A DNA stretch of 64,000 nt from UBA6168 sp041752395 (GTDB lineage: Bacteria > Bacteroidota > Bacteroidia > Chitinophagales > Saprospiraceae). The stretch is taken from assembly GCA_041752395.1 (NCBI GenBank), contig JBGSWN010000191.1:1-64000 (forward strand), in the 5' to 3' direction. The translations under genes and the position numbers were made by a program. This document shows positions 25,465 through 34,894 of this stretch, in pieces (position 1 is the stretch's first letter; each line of letters starts with the position of its first letter). The notes under the pieces are model-generated. The model was not told where the DNA came from and did no database searches. It saw nothing but the letters and a program-made list of their open reading frames with translations.

Positions 25465-26640
25465 ATGACGATTCAACAATACGACGTGGTAGTGATTGGC
25501 TCTGGCCCCGCTGGTGCCACCACAGCGAGAGTGGCTGCAGAAAACGGTTTGAGCGTGCTGCTTTGCGACAAACGACAAGAGCTGGGAGCACCCATCCAAT
25601 GTAGTGGGGCAGTAAGCCGCCACGGCTTGGAATCGGCGGGAGTTGTACCTTCGGAGGAATACATTTTGGAGGCGATTTTCGGGTTTGGGGTTTACAATTT
25701 TGCGGGTGAATCTACCACCATTGACTACCGACAAATCAAACCAGACGAATACGGCGAAGGCGATGGGCGCAAACCATTGGGCTATGTAGTGGATCGCCGC
25801 CGCTTCGACCGATACTTGATGACGATGGCAGAAAGGGCAGGCGTTTTAGTCATGCTAAAAACCGAAGCGCTTGGTTATCAGTCACTTGCAGATGGTTCTT
25901 GTGAGGTTCGGCTCCGACATTTTAACGATGAAATCAAGGTGAAAGCCAAGGTGGTGGTCGGTGCAGATGGCCTACAATCACAAGTGGGAAGATGGGCTGG
26001 ACTCCGCACACACATCAAACTCACGGAGCTGGCCAGTTGCCTTCAATTCATCGTTGACAAGGTGGAAACTTTCGGTCTTCTGGAAATTGTGACGGGCCAT
26101 GAATGGGCACCCGGCGGCTATGCGTGGGTATTTCCGAAGGGGCACGGCTATGCAGAAATCGGTCTCGGTGTCATACGTACCATGACCAAAAAGAATGCAA
26201 GGGAACAACTGGACCATTTCATCAAGCAGTCTTTTTTTAAAGAACGATTCAGTGATTGCCGTATTTTGGAAGTGCAGGGTGGGGGAGTGCCACTGGCCGC
26301 TCCGCTAAAAACACAATATGCCGATAACTTGATATTGGTGGGTGATTCTGCAAGGCATGTGAACCCAATTACAGGTGGCGGCATACATACAGCACTGAGT
26401 AGCGGCGTTATTGCTGGTAATTTTTTGGGAAAAATATTGAAGACCAATATTATTCCCAATAAGAAAAACCTTAAAAAATACCAAGACTTATGGCTGGAAG
26501 ATATGGGCAATAAAATGTGGCAATTATATGGGGTGAAAAAAGCGATTTTCACCACAAAAGATATTGTCAAAAGAGATGAAATGCTCTATGAAACTATGTC
26601 CGATTATTTCAGCCCTAATTCAGAATACAAAAAGATATAA
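25465..26640 (+). CDS. Geranylgeranyl-reductase family FAD-dependent oxidoreductase
   Basis: A 391-residue protein. The FAD-binding GxGxxG motif VVVIGSGPAGATTARVAAENG is at residues 8-28, followed by the family segment GAPIQCSGAVSRHGL, the PYxWxF-like GGYAWVFPKGHGYAEIGLG and the flavin-binding GDSARHVNPITGGGIHTAL. Relatives reduce geranylgeranyl groups (ChlP, archaeal GGR) using a ferredoxin or NADPH. The ferredoxin gene downstream is a plausible electron donor. In this operon it probably saturates the prenyl tail (geranylgeranyl to phytyl) of the quinol made by the UbiA enzyme. The substrate is inferred. Confidence 0.88.
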   Translation: MTIQQYDVVVIGSGPAGATTARVAAENGLSVLLCDKRQELGAPIQCSGAVSRHGLESAGVVPSEEYILEAIFGFGVYNFAGESTTIDYRQIKPDEYGEGDGRKPLGYVVDRRRFDRYLMTMAERAGVLVMLKTEALGYQSLADGSCEVRLRHFNDEIKVKAKVVVGADGLQSQVGRWAGLRTHIKLTELASCLQFIVDKVETFGLLEIVTGHEWAPGGYAWVFPKGHGYAEIGLGVIRTMTKKNAREQLDHFIKQSFFKERFSDCRILEVQGGGVPLAAPLKTQYADNLILVGDSARHVNPITGGGIHTALSSGVIAGNFLGKILKTNIIPNKKNLKKYQDLWLEDMGNKMWQLYGVKKAIFTTKDIVKRDEMLYETMSDYFSPNSEYKKI

Positions 26641-26642
26641 GG

Positions 26643-26722
26643 GTTAGAGGGATTAGAAGGGTTAGTGGGTTTATTAAAGTTCCCAATCAACCTTCTAAAC
26701 CCTCTAAACCTAACTAAACCTC
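26643..26722. repeat. Imperfect palindrome between the reductase and ferredoxin genes
   Basis: GGTTAGAGGGATTAGAAGG is answered by an inverted partner CCTTCTAAACCCTCTAAACC. It could form a hairpin that lowers or stabilises downstream expression, or it is a dispersed repeat. No T-run follows. Confidence 0.5.
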
Positions 26723-26726
26723 AACA

Positions 26727-26990
26727 ATGAAACAACCCGTCATCTTTCAAATCGGTTGGAATGCCTGCATCAAATGCGGGGCATGTGTGGCCGTATGTCC
26801 GCAGGAAGCGGGTTTTATCAGCGATTTTGATACCATTGCAGTAGGTCGCCCCTGCGATATTGCATGTATGGTTTGCGAAGATATATGCCCCGTTTCGACC
26901 ATTACGCACGAAGTGGTCGAAGCAGGCGTCAATGGCAGAGGGACGCCCTATTTTAACTTTAAAGGAAACACCAATACCGTTGAAGTATGA
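26727..26990 (+). CDS. 2[4Fe-4S] ferredoxin
   Basis: An 87-residue protein. The first cluster motif is CIKCGACVAVCP near residues 12-23; the second is CDIACMVCEDICP near 43-55. The second motif has CxxxC spacing at its start. It is the likely electron carrier for the geranylgeranyl reductase encoded upstream. Its stop codon overlaps the ATG of the methyltransferase (ATGA), so the two are translationally coupled. Confidence 0.92.
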   Translation: MKQPVIFQIGWNACIKCGACVAVCPQEAGFISDFDTIAVGRPCDIACMVCEDICPVSTITHEVVEAGVNGRGTPYFNFKGNTNTVEV

Positions 26991-27823
26991 CTTTAAACGA
27001 AAAAATCCGACATTTTTACGATACCTCTACCAACCTATGGCTGGACATATGGGGTGAACACATGCACCACGGTCATTATGGTGCAGATGGCTTGGCGAAA
27101 AAGAACCACCAGCAAGCCCAAACCGACCTTTTGGATGAGCTTTTGAAGTGGGGAAATGTACAACAGGCCAACCAGATTCTCGATGCTGGCTGCGGTGTTG
27201 GTGGCAGTGCTCGGTATTTGGCAAAGCGCTTTGGTGCAAAGGTGAAAGGCTTGACACTCAGTCCGGTGCAAGCTGAAGAGGCAAAAGCATTTAACGAAAA
27301 AGCAGGACTGGCAAGTCAAGTGAATATCATCGTGAAAGACTTGCTCACGCTTACATTTCAAGATGGCCCTTTCGATTTGGTTTGGTCCATGGAAAGCGGC
27401 GAGCACATCCCGGAAAAGGAACGGATGTTGCAAGGTTTTTTTAATGTACTAAAACCTGGCGGCAAGTTCCTCATGGCTACTTGGTGCATTCGTGATGAGC
27501 CACCTGCTTTGACAAACCAAGAACAAAAACTGTTGAACAAAATTGGTGAACTATATCATATCCCGCCCATGATTTCAATTGAAAAATATGAAATAATGGC
27601 CAAAGAAATTGGATTCACAGAAATAAAAATCGGGGATTGGACAACGGCAGTTTCGCCATTCTGGAAAGCGGTGATGCAATCAGCTATGAGTTTTTCAAGC
27701 CTAATGGGCTTGTTGAAATCAGGTTGGCCAGCTATCCGCGGTGCATGGGCCTTGCAGTATATGATTAAAGGTTATCGAATGGGCGTGCTTAAATTCGGTG
27801 TCTTTCAAGCTAAAAAAGCATGA
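26987..27823 (+). CDS. SAM methyltransferase very like gamma-tocopherol methyltransferase
   Basis: A 278-residue protein. LWLDIWGEHMHHGHY (17-31), ILDAGCGVGGSARYLA with SAM motif I (64-79), TLSPVQAEEA, FDLVWSMESGEHIPEKE (129-145), TWCIRDEPP (165-173), LLNKIGELYHIPP and the tail LKFGVFQAKK follow, in order, the signature segments of plant and cyanobacterial VTE4/gamma-TMT enzymes. These methylate the aromatic ring of tocopherols and tocotrienols. Related VTE3-type MPBQ methyltransferases differ in these segments, but a similar quinol substrate cannot be excluded. It overlaps both neighbours by 4 bases. No chloroplast-like or secretion signal is present. Confidence 0.85.
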   Translation: MTLNEKIRHFYDTSTNLWLDIWGEHMHHGHYGADGLAKKNHQQAQTDLLDELLKWGNVQQANQILDAGCGVGGSARYLAKRFGAKVKGLTLSPVQAEEAKAFNEKAGLASQVNIIVKDLLTLTFQDGPFDLVWSMESGEHIPEKERMLQGFFNVLKPGGKFLMATWCIRDEPPALTNQEQKLLNKIGELYHIPPMISIEKYEIMAKEIGFTEIKIGDWTTAVSPFWKAVMQSAMSFSSLMGLLKSGWPAIRGAWALQYMIKGYRMGVLKFGVFQAKKA

Positions 27824-28710
27824 ATTTTATTGTCAATTTTATACGATTCTCCCGTTTGCACACGGTCATAGGCACTACGCTGAGTATCGTGGCATTGTTC
27901 TGCTTGGCATCGTCTTTTTCAGTAACAGATTCACAACATATAGGGCTGCTATTATTAACCATATTGTGCTGTTTGGGTTCCAACATCTTCATCGTGGGCC
28001 TCAATCAAATCACCGATGTAGAAATTGACCGCATCAACAAACCCTATTTGCCACTGGCTTCTGGGGCGTTTTCCATGCGATTGGGTTATGCAATCATCAC
28101 TGTGTCAGTGCTGGTTTCATTGGCTTTGGCCATTTTTTTGGGAAAATATTTATTGTTGACTGTGCTGCTGAGTTTGGCCTTGGGCACCGCCTATTCACTG
28201 CCACCATTTCGATTGAAACGATTCTACTTTTGGGCTGCATTTTGCATCATCGCTGTGCGTGGATTAATCGTGAACCTGTTGCTTTTTCTGCATTTCCATA
28301 ACTCCATGAATGGTCAACAAAATATCCCACTCATTGTCTGGATATTGACCGCCGTTATCTTCGTTTACAGCATCGTCATCGCTTGGTTCAAAGACATCCC
28401 CGATATGGAAGGCGACCGACAATTTAAAATCAATACACTCACACTTCGCTTGGGGGCAAAGAATGTCTTTTATATTGGAAATGGAATGGTTTCACTGGTT
28501 TATATTTTAATGGTATTGCTTCCATTTTATTCGCCGATGCGAATTAATTCTATGCTTTTTTCGGTGGCGCATTTGATATTCATCTTGATGCTGGGAATAG
28601 CAGTTTATCGCACAAAATTAGATGACAAAATATCAATGGCCAAGTTCTATCAGTTTTTTTGGTTGCTGTTTTTTCTGGAATATGCCACTTTTGCTGTGGC
28701 GTCCTATTAA
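27820..28710 (+). CDS. UbiA prenyltransferase of the homogentisate phytyl/prenyl transferase type
   Basis: A 296-residue integral membrane protein with about nine helices. The first Asp-rich motif is LNQITDVEIDRINKPYLPLA (61-80), with N62, D66, D70 and the NKPxLPLASG segment typical of homogentisate phytyltransferase (VTE2) and homogentisate geranylgeranyltransferase. The second, WFKDIPDMEGDRQFKINT (189-206), is the FKDIPDxEGD block typical of the same group. It would prenylate an aromatic acid such as homogentisate with phytyl- or geranylgeranyl diphosphate. It is the last gene of the coupled operon. No tocopherol cyclase or 4-hydroxyphenylpyruvate dioxygenase lies within the window. Confidence 0.85.
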   Translation: MNFIVNFIRFSRLHTVIGTTLSIVALFCLASSFSVTDSQHIGLLLLTILCCLGSNIFIVGLNQITDVEIDRINKPYLPLASGAFSMRLGYAIITVSVLVSLALAIFLGKYLLLTVLLSLALGTAYSLPPFRLKRFYFWAAFCIIAVRGLIVNLLLFLHFHNSMNGQQNIPLIVWILTAVIFVYSIVIAWFKDIPDMEGDRQFKINTLTLRLGAKNVFYIGNGMVSLVYILMVLLPFYSPMRINSMLFSVAHLIFILMLGIAVYRTKLDDKISMAKFYQFFWLLFFLEYATFAVASY

Positions 28711-28776
28711 TTCGAGTTACCTGAATTGGCCATGTTTTACCATATTTGCTGCCAATAAATTGGAATATTTCGTACC

Positions 28777-29610
28777 ATGAAAAAGCTGATTACAATTTTC
28801 GTTTGCCTTTTTTGCCTGTCTGGAATACTTCCTGGCCAAACCCCAAAGCTCGCAATTTTAACCAAAACCCCTTTCAACATTGGTGAATCCATCACCTTTC
28901 ACTCCCAACAACTCAACGAAGACCGGACGCTGAACATCTACTTGCCCGCCAGTTATCACCCAGATTCCCTTCGCAAATACCCGGTCATCTACCTCTTGGA
29001 TGGCAGTGCCGATGAGGACTTTATCCATACCGTGGGTATCGTCCAGTTTGGCACTTACCCGTGGATAAACATGCTCCCAGAAAGTATCGTCGTCGGTATC
29101 GCCAATGTGGATCGGAAGCGGGATTTTACTTTTCCGACCATGGTGGAACAGGATAAAAAAGACTTCCCAACGACGGGCGGCTCGGCCAGTTTTATACAAT
29201 TTTTGGAACAAGAGTTACAGCCGTTCATCGAACAAAATTATCGGACAAACGACACGACAACCATTATCGGACAATCATTAGGCGGGTTATTAGCCACTGA
29301 AATCCTGTTTAAACAACCCGAAATGTTCATGAATTATATCATCGTCAGCCCAAGTATATGGTGGGATGGGGAATCATTGCTCAATACAGAAGCAAAGCAA
29401 AATGAAAACCCAATATTCATTTATATCACAGCCGGAGTTGACGAAGACCCAGTCATGGTGCAGGATGTCACTGCATTGGCGGGTAAATTGGCACAATATA
29501 AACGGTCTGATTTGTCCCTATATTTCAAGTTATTTGAAGGCCAAAACCATGGTAACATCCTTCACCTAGCCATTTACGAGGCGTTTGGGAAATTATTTAC
29601 GAAGAAATAA
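28777..29610 (+). CDS. Secreted alpha/beta-hydrolase (esterase D/IroE-like)
   Basis: A 277-residue protein with an N-terminal signal peptide (LITIFVCLFCLSGILPGQ). The fold opens with YPVIYLLDGSADEDFIHTVG and the nucleophile elbow is GQSLGG with its Ser near residue 170; GQNHG near 264 carries the catalytic His. Relatives hydrolyse siderophore esters or other acyl esters; the substrate here is unknown. The gap of 66 bases from the prenyltransferase makes co-transcription possible but not certain. It is closed by a terminator shared with the convergent gene. Confidence 0.88.
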   Translation: MKKLITIFVCLFCLSGILPGQTPKLAILTKTPFNIGESITFHSQQLNEDRTLNIYLPASYHPDSLRKYPVIYLLDGSADEDFIHTVGIVQFGTYPWINMLPESIVVGIANVDRKRDFTFPTMVEQDKKDFPTTGGSASFIQFLEQELQPFIEQNYRTNDTTTIIGQSLGGLLATEILFKQPEMFMNYIIVSPSIWWDGESLLNTEAKQNENPIFIYITAGVDEDPVMVQDVTALAGKLAQYKRSDLSLYFKLFEGQNHGNILHLAIYEAFGKLFTKK

Positions 29611-29624
29611 ATAGGTTCAATAAA

Positions 29625-29665
29625 TAAAAAAAGCCACCACCGTCGAAACAGTGGTGGCTTTGCTA
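29625..29665. terminator. Bidirectional terminator between convergent genes
   Basis: AGCCACCAC (29632-29640) pairs with GTGGTGGCT (29651-29659). A run of A on the left gives the T-run for the minus-strand gene, and the plus strand is followed by a weaker TTGCTATTTTA. Confidence 0.85.
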
Positions 29666-29688
29666 TTTTATCCTAAAGCAAACTCGAT

Positions 29689-32600
29689 TTAAAGTTTGCC
29701 AATCACTAATTGTTTAGGAATGGCCCGTTTTCCAGGCACATTCACCCAAACGATATAATGACCTTCGTGTAGCTCACGCACATCCATTTGAAAGAATTTG
29801 CTAGTTACTTCGTCAATATCGAAGCGTTTCAACAAGATACCTAAATTGTTGAAAACCTGAATATTTACATCCTCCGCTCCCACTGCTTTTTCGAGGTTGA
29901 TATTCACGAAATTATTCGCAGGGTTTGGAAACAAAGTATAGTCTTCCAAGTCATCATAATGCAACATGGCTACTTCCGAATAAGCCTCAGTTCCATTTGA
30001 CAAATGCAGTTTTACCCGATAGAAATTGTCGCCTGTAGCTGGCTCAAAATCGTAATTGCTGTAAAATTCCGCTGACGAACCGCCTTTTGAAGCCAATGCT
30101 CCCAGTGATTCAAAATTCACGCCATCCAAGCTGCGCTCCAGTTCATAGTCGCTGACCAAATTCCCTGCATTGTGAATCCAGCTGATTTCAGCATGTTCCA
30201 AATACTTGTTCGGATACAAATTAAACACTTCTCCAGCAACACCTGTCAATGCGGCTGGCACATTCACAGTCTGGGTTACCTCGCAAATTTGTTGATAAGC
30301 AGCATCATAATATTTCACGTAAACATAGTAGGAACCTGCCGCTACCGGTACCATCTTTGTTGCTCCGCAATCTGCAAAACAAGAAAACTGGGGCTGCCAA
30401 CTTGAGGTGAAAACCTGAAGTGAAGTCACTGGCGCACCGCCCAAGCCCATCACATGAATCATGCCCGGCATGGCCGTAATGCTGACATTTGCGCAGTTGG
30501 GCGTACCTGTTCCACCTCCACCGCCACCAGCAGGCAATACCTCGAAAGGCCGCATCATGTCGTGGTCCTCATGGGAGAGGATATGGCAGTGCCAAACGAA
30601 TTTTCCTGCCAAATCGAACTTCACCTTGTAACGAGCTACATGGCCCGGCGGAATGATATAAGTGTCCTTCCAGCCCATCTCGTTCGCCTCAGGTGCAATT
30701 GGTGCACCCACCAACTGTATATTGGTCAATTGGCTAGTAATCGGGTCAAGGTCGCCCGTGAACTCCTGCCTGTCCAACAATTGGAACATCACCTGATGAA
30801 CGTGGATTGGGTGCGCATCACCTGTATTATTGTATATCTCCCAAACTTCTGTTTCATTGATGACGGGGTTCTCCGTCGTCGGGTCCATCCAGCCCAAAGC
30901 CCCATCAGCAGCAGTGCCAAGGCTCGGCATCAACCGCCCGAATTCATCAGTTCCTTCCAACAGCAGCAGTTGACGGGTCTTGGTTTCTTGTCCGAGGTAT
31001 TGTATCGGCTGGCGCAATGTGTTGGGAATCGTGAACGAAGCGGTCGCACTGGTTCCCACATTGAAGCGCATGATTTGACCCGTCGTTGCGGGGTCGGCGG
31101 GCATTTGCGCAGCAGCCAATCCCATGAATGGCATGTCTGGCCCGAAGTTCAACAGCGTGACTGATTGGCCAGCCATCGAGGCAAAATCAATCACAATGTC
31201 AGCTCTTTCGCCTGGCGCCAAAATGAGTTGGTTCAAAGTCACAGGGCTATTCAAAAAGCCTCCTTCCGTGCCGATTTGCTGGAAATTGGCGTTGTTCGAC
31301 AATTTGAAAATATAAAAACGGGAGTCGGAAGCATTCAGCACCCGGAAGCGGTATTTCGTGGGCTGTACGTCCAATTTTGGCCAAACCATCCCGTTTACGA
31401 GGATATAGTTTCCAAAAAACTCTGGAAAAATAGTAGGTTCAATGGCCGGATTTGTTGGAAAATCCGCTGCTTCTGGGTCGCTCAATAAGGCTGGGAAGTA
31501 CATTGAGCCATCCGTCGAAAACTGCTTGTCTTGCACGATGAGTTCCCGCTCGTAGTTGCCAGTTGGCAGGTTCATGGACAGCTCGTTATTATCCCTCAGC
31601 AAGTACATGCCAGCAAGGCCAGCGTACACATTCAGACGAGTAATTCCGAGTGCGTGGTCATGGTACCAAAGCGTTCCTGCTTCTTGGTCATTGGTGTAAT
31701 GATAGGTCTGTTTTTTAAACTCAGCACCTTTTTCCGCCCAGTTCTGCGTGAACCAAGCCTCTGGATAGCCATCGCTCGCTGACTCCACGTGTCCTCCATG
31801 GAGGTGAACCACTGTCGCCACGCCATTCGTCGGATGCGCCATGTGGATGCTGTGGTCAACTGGCAGCAAATGGTCATGCGCCGTACCCAAGTTGTTTATC
31901 CATTTCACGTCCACTGGCACGTCTTTTTTCGTGATAAAAGTTGGGCCGAGGTACATCTTGTTACCGTTGTAGCTGTAGCCCCAAGTGGTCGTGTTAACTG
32001 GGCTTCCGTTGGAATCAAAAAGGCCAAGGTACTGGCTGCTTTCTTCCATGCCGATATTGTAAGTGCCGCCGCCCATGGCGTTGATGCGAGGTGGCGAAGG
32101 CAGGGCGTTGACGAATTTCGGGTGCTGGTCGGCTGGAACGACCGTTGCAGCTGGCGCACCGCCCACGGTCACCGTCAGGTTTTTCTCGCAAATGAGCGCA
32201 TAGCCAGCGCTGTAAAATTTAGCATAAACATAGTAATTGCCTGCTGGTGCGCTCACCGTTTGCGAAGCGCCACAGTTTGCGAAGCAAGAATAAATCGGCT
32301 GCCAAGTCGAGCTGAATACTTGCAGCGAGCTAACTGGCGCTCCAGCCAAGCCAGTGACAGTAATGCCGCTCGCAGTCGTGGCGATATTGATATTGGCGCA
32401 ATCTGGCGTTCCGCCGCCGCCATTGCAGTTCACGGTCAAACTAATGATGTTCGATTCCATATAGCTGCCGCAACCTGCCCGACGGGTACAGCGCAGGTAA
32501 CAAGTGCTGGCGCTCACTGTGCCAGGGTTGTAGGTCAGGCCCGTTTGTCCTGGAATCAATGTCCAATGTGGGTCTTGTCCAGCGATGATTTGCGCTGCCG

Positions 32601-34605
32601 TAGTCGTTGGCATACTGCACGAAGTCGTGCTTTTCAACCAGATGACTTCGAGGTTGCCACTGCCACCACTTGGTGCGGTGCAGTCGGTGATGCTCGGTGC
32701 AGCCGTGTTGCAGAGGGTGGTTGTTGCTGCGCAATTGGTGCCGAAGCCAATCGTTCCGCCATTGGTCACATTGTCACAAGTGCTGACGGGCGTGCCCGCA
32801 CAGGAGCAGCCGTCCGCTTGGATGATATCGTTCGTCGTGTTCGGATTGGCGTCGTTGCAAGCAGTGCCGGGCGCAGCTGGCAAAGCAGCGTTGTTCGGCT
32901 GGCAATCTTGGTTGTTACAAACGCCGTCGCCGTCCGTGTCGCCGCCTTGATTGGCGCATGGGCTGCCTCCGGTTACCGTGACAGTTAGTTGTTTTTCACA
33001 AATCAGCTGGTAGCCAGCTGTATAATATTTGGCGTAAACGTAGTAGCTACCTGCCGGCACGGGCGCACTTTGAGAAGCACCACAATTGGCGAAGCAGGAA
33101 TAAATAGGCTGCCAAGTGCTGCTGAAAACCTGTAAAGAACTGATAGGAGCGCCGCCCAACCCTGTTACGGTGATGGTGCCGTTGCCTGTGGTGATGGTGA
33201 TGTCCGTGGCACAGTTCGGGCCATTGTTTACAGGCGTTCCAGCGCAAGAGCAGCCGCCAGCTTGAACCACGTCGTTGCTCGTGTTTGGGTTCCCGTCGTT
33301 GCAGAGCGTACCAGGTGTGGCTGGAAATGCCGGGTTGTTCGGCTGACAGTCTTGGTTGTTGCAGATGCCGTCGCCGTCCGAGTCGCCGCCTTGGCTGGCG
33401 CATGGATTGACAGGCGTTCCAGCGCAGGTACATCCGTTCGCTTGGATGACGTCGTTGGTGGTGTTCGGATTACCGTCGTTGCAGGCCGTGCCGGGTGTAG
33501 CAGGTATGGCGGCATTGTTGGGTTGGCAATCCTGGTTGTTGCAAACGCCATCACCGTCCGAGTCTCCGCCTTGACCAGCGCAGGGGCTATTGGGCGAACA
33601 GTAAACTCCGCTGGTGCCAGATGTCATGCTGAATTTGGTGGTGGTAGAGTACCAGCCACCTACAAAAATACCATTGCTCAAAGAGGAAGTTTTTCCATCG
33701 GAAGGCTTGCCAGTAGTTAACCAATAGCCGGTAAAAAATCCACCTCCACTAAAATTGGAACTGTTGGATATCAAAGACCCTGTACCGTCGTTTGTGCGTG
33801 GGCCTTGGGGATAAGGCGCTGCTGGATTGCTGCCACCACCACTGCTATTGATGTCACCTGCCACATTGATAAAATTGGAAGGCTTCAGGCCACCCAATGG
33901 AACAACAGCACCGCCGCTCTGGAATTTTGCCTGTCCCTGATAGCCGTTGTTTGGATTGCCATCCGAGTCCCAACGGAGAATGAAAACATCGCCAGCATCC
34001 CCAGTAATGTTAATTTTAGAGGACACTGAAAGCCCAGAGGTGATGTTGATGACGAAGGTCTCATTCACATTGTTCTGTTTATTCAGCCCATTGAGGGAGG
34101 TGGATGAAACACTTGAATAACCAGAAGAAGCAGGCAGGGCATTTATCTGGGAAAAAGCGTTGTTCAAATCGCTTTTCAGGTTACTGATGAGCGAGGTTTG
34201 GTTGGTGACACCAAATGCCTGGGCCGGGTTTACCTGTCCGGGGTCGTTCTGGTCAACAATACCAGACCAATCACTTAACGAGGTAGCATTGGTATAGATA
34301 GTGCCTGCAAAAGGCACGCTGCCCGAGGTTTTTTCTTTAGCAGTAACACCGTCAATGGCTACATTGCCACAAAACCCTTTGGTTGCTCCCTGCCAATTGG
34401 CATCTCCATTACCATCGGTAAAGACAAATAAATAGTTGGTCAGGTTACCCATATTGACACCGCCAATAGTTGTTTGGGAATACCCCAAAATACCTGAACT
34501 TGTCAAAATAAGAAGCATCAAAAGCCGCATACCCACAATTCTAAATTCTTTTTTTTGATTAAATTCATGAGTAACCCTGAATTGAGAAGGTAGATTTTTG
34601 TTCAT
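29689..34605 (-). CDS. Giant T9SS-secreted multicopper oxidase with N-terminal anchor and thrombospondin-type-3-like repeats
   Basis: A 1638-residue protein. The signal peptide (MRLLMLLILTSSGILGYSQ) lies after 25 extra residues, so the start may instead be the Met at 34530. Next is a beta-rich domain with YLFVFTDGNGDANWQG and GDVFILRWDSDGN that looks like a choice-of-anchor or ice-binding-like fold. Three Ca-binding modules (GGDSDGDGVCNNQDCQPNN) follow, mixed with three SSLQVFSSTWQPIYSC modules. The oxidase has all copper motifs: HLHGGH (~932), WYHDHA (~980), HPIHVH (~1263) and HCHILSHEDHDMM (~1338). A further SLQVF module and the Por sorting domain (LFPNPANNFVNI) end the protein. It should act on the surface or in the medium as a laccase- or metal-oxidase-like enzyme. 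Confidence 0.88.
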   Translation of the reverse strand: MNKNLPSQFRVTHEFNQKKEFRIVGMRLLMLLILTSSGILGYSQTTIGGVNMGNLTNYLFVFTDGNGDANWQGATKGFCGNVAIDGVTAKEKTSGSVPFAGTIYTNATSLSDWSGIVDQNDPGQVNPAQAFGVTNQTSLISNLKSDLNNAFSQINALPASSGYSSVSSTSLNGLNKQNNVNETFVINITSGLSVSSKINITGDAGDVFILRWDSDGNPNNGYQGQAKFQSGGAVVPLGGLKPSNFINVAGDINSSGGGSNPAAPYPQGPRTNDGTGSLISNSSNFSGGGFFTGYWLTTGKPSDGKTSSLSNGIFVGGWYSTTTKFSMTSGTSGVYCSPNSPCAGQGGDSDGDGVCNNQDCQPNNAAIPATPGTACNDGNPNTTNDVIQANGCTCAGTPVNPCASQGGDSDGDGICNNQDCQPNNPAFPATPGTLCNDGNPNTSNDVVQAGGCSCAGTPVNNGPNCATDITITTGNGTITVTGLGGAPISSLQVFSSTWQPIYSCFANCGASQSAPVPAGSYYVYAKYYTAGYQLICEKQLTVTVTGGSPCANQGGDTDGDGVCNNQDCQPNNAALPAAPGTACNDANPNTTNDIIQADGCSCAGTPVSTCDNVTNGGTIGFGTNCAATTTLCNTAAPSITDCTAPSGGSGNLEVIWLKSTTSCSMPTTTAAQIIAGQDPHWTLIPGQTGLTYNPGTVSASTCYLRCTRRAGCGSYMESNIISLTVNCNGGGGTPDCANINIATTASGITVTGLAGAPVSSLQVFSSTWQPIYSCFANCGASQTVSAPAGNYYVYAKFYSAGYALICEKNLTVTVGGAPAATVVPADQHPKFVNALPSPPRINAMGGGTYNIGMEESSQYLGLFDSNGSPVNTTTWGYSYNGNKMYLGPTFITKKDVPVDVKWINNLGTAHDHLLPVDHSIHMAHPTNGVATVVHLHGGHVESASDGYPEAWFTQNWAEKGAEFKKQTYHYTNDQEAGTLWYHDHALGITRLNVYAGLAGMYLLRDNNELSMNLPTGNYERELIVQDKQFSTDGSMYFPALLSDPEAADFPTNPAIEPTIFPEFFGNYILVNGMVWPKLDVQPTKYRFRVLNASDSRFYIFKLSNNANFQQIGTEGGFLNSPVTLNQLILAPGERADIVIDFASMAGQSVTLLNFGPDMPFMGLAAAQMPADPATTGQIMRFNVGTSATASFTIPNTLRQPIQYLGQETKTRQLLLLEGTDEFGRLMPSLGTAADGALGWMDPTTENPVINETEVWEIYNNTGDAHPIHVHQVMFQLLDRQEFTGDLDPITSQLTNIQLVGAPIAPEANEMGWKDTYIIPPGHVARYKVKFDLAGKFVWHCHILSHEDHDMMRPFEVLPAGGGGGGTGTPNCANVSITAMPGMIHVMGLGGAPVTSLQVFTSSWQPQFSCFADCGATKMVPVAAGSYYVYVKYYDAAYQQICEVTQTVNVPAALTGVAGEVFNLYPNKYLEHAEISWIHNAGNLVSDYELERSLDGVNFESLGALASKGGSSAEFYSNYDFEPATGDNFYRVKLHLSNGTEAYSEVAMLHYDDLEDYTLFPNPANNFVNINLEKAVGAEDVNIQVFNNLGILLKRFDIDEVTSKFFQMDVRELHEGHYIVWVNVPGKRAIPKQLVIGKL
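32770..33590. repeat. Intragenic repeats coding for Ca-binding and SLQVF modules
   Basis: Three nearly identical segments encode GDSDGDGVCNNQDC-type modules (around 32800-32960, 33230-33410 and 33420-33590). They are similar enough at DNA level to recombine, so module number may vary between strains. Confidence 0.7.
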
Positions 34606-34717
34606 AAATCGAATTGTTTAATTGAGTTTCAAATAATGTGTTATTGAAATTTCATGAGTTCGACATAATTAAGATTTTTCAACCATATATGATTCATGAA
34701 ATATAATACAAACCCAT

Positions 34718-34735
34718 GCATACGGTTACGTATGC
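34718..34735. promoter_or_regulatory. Short palindrome upstream of the multicopper oxidase gene
   Basis: GCATACG and CGTATGC are perfect 7-base arms around GTTA, about 115 bases upstream of the start codon. It could be an operator; no regulator was identified. Confidence 0.4.
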
Positions 34736-34894
34736 TAATTTGACAGGGAAAAATTCCGGAATGTTAGGTTAAGACTAAACTGAAATGATAGCGAGAGGCC
34801 ATCGTTATTTCGGGGCTTTCAAACTTTAACGTGAGTGATTCCAGGCGGAATATCAGCAAAGGTAAAAATTCAAGTGTTTTTAGGCTTTTTTTTT

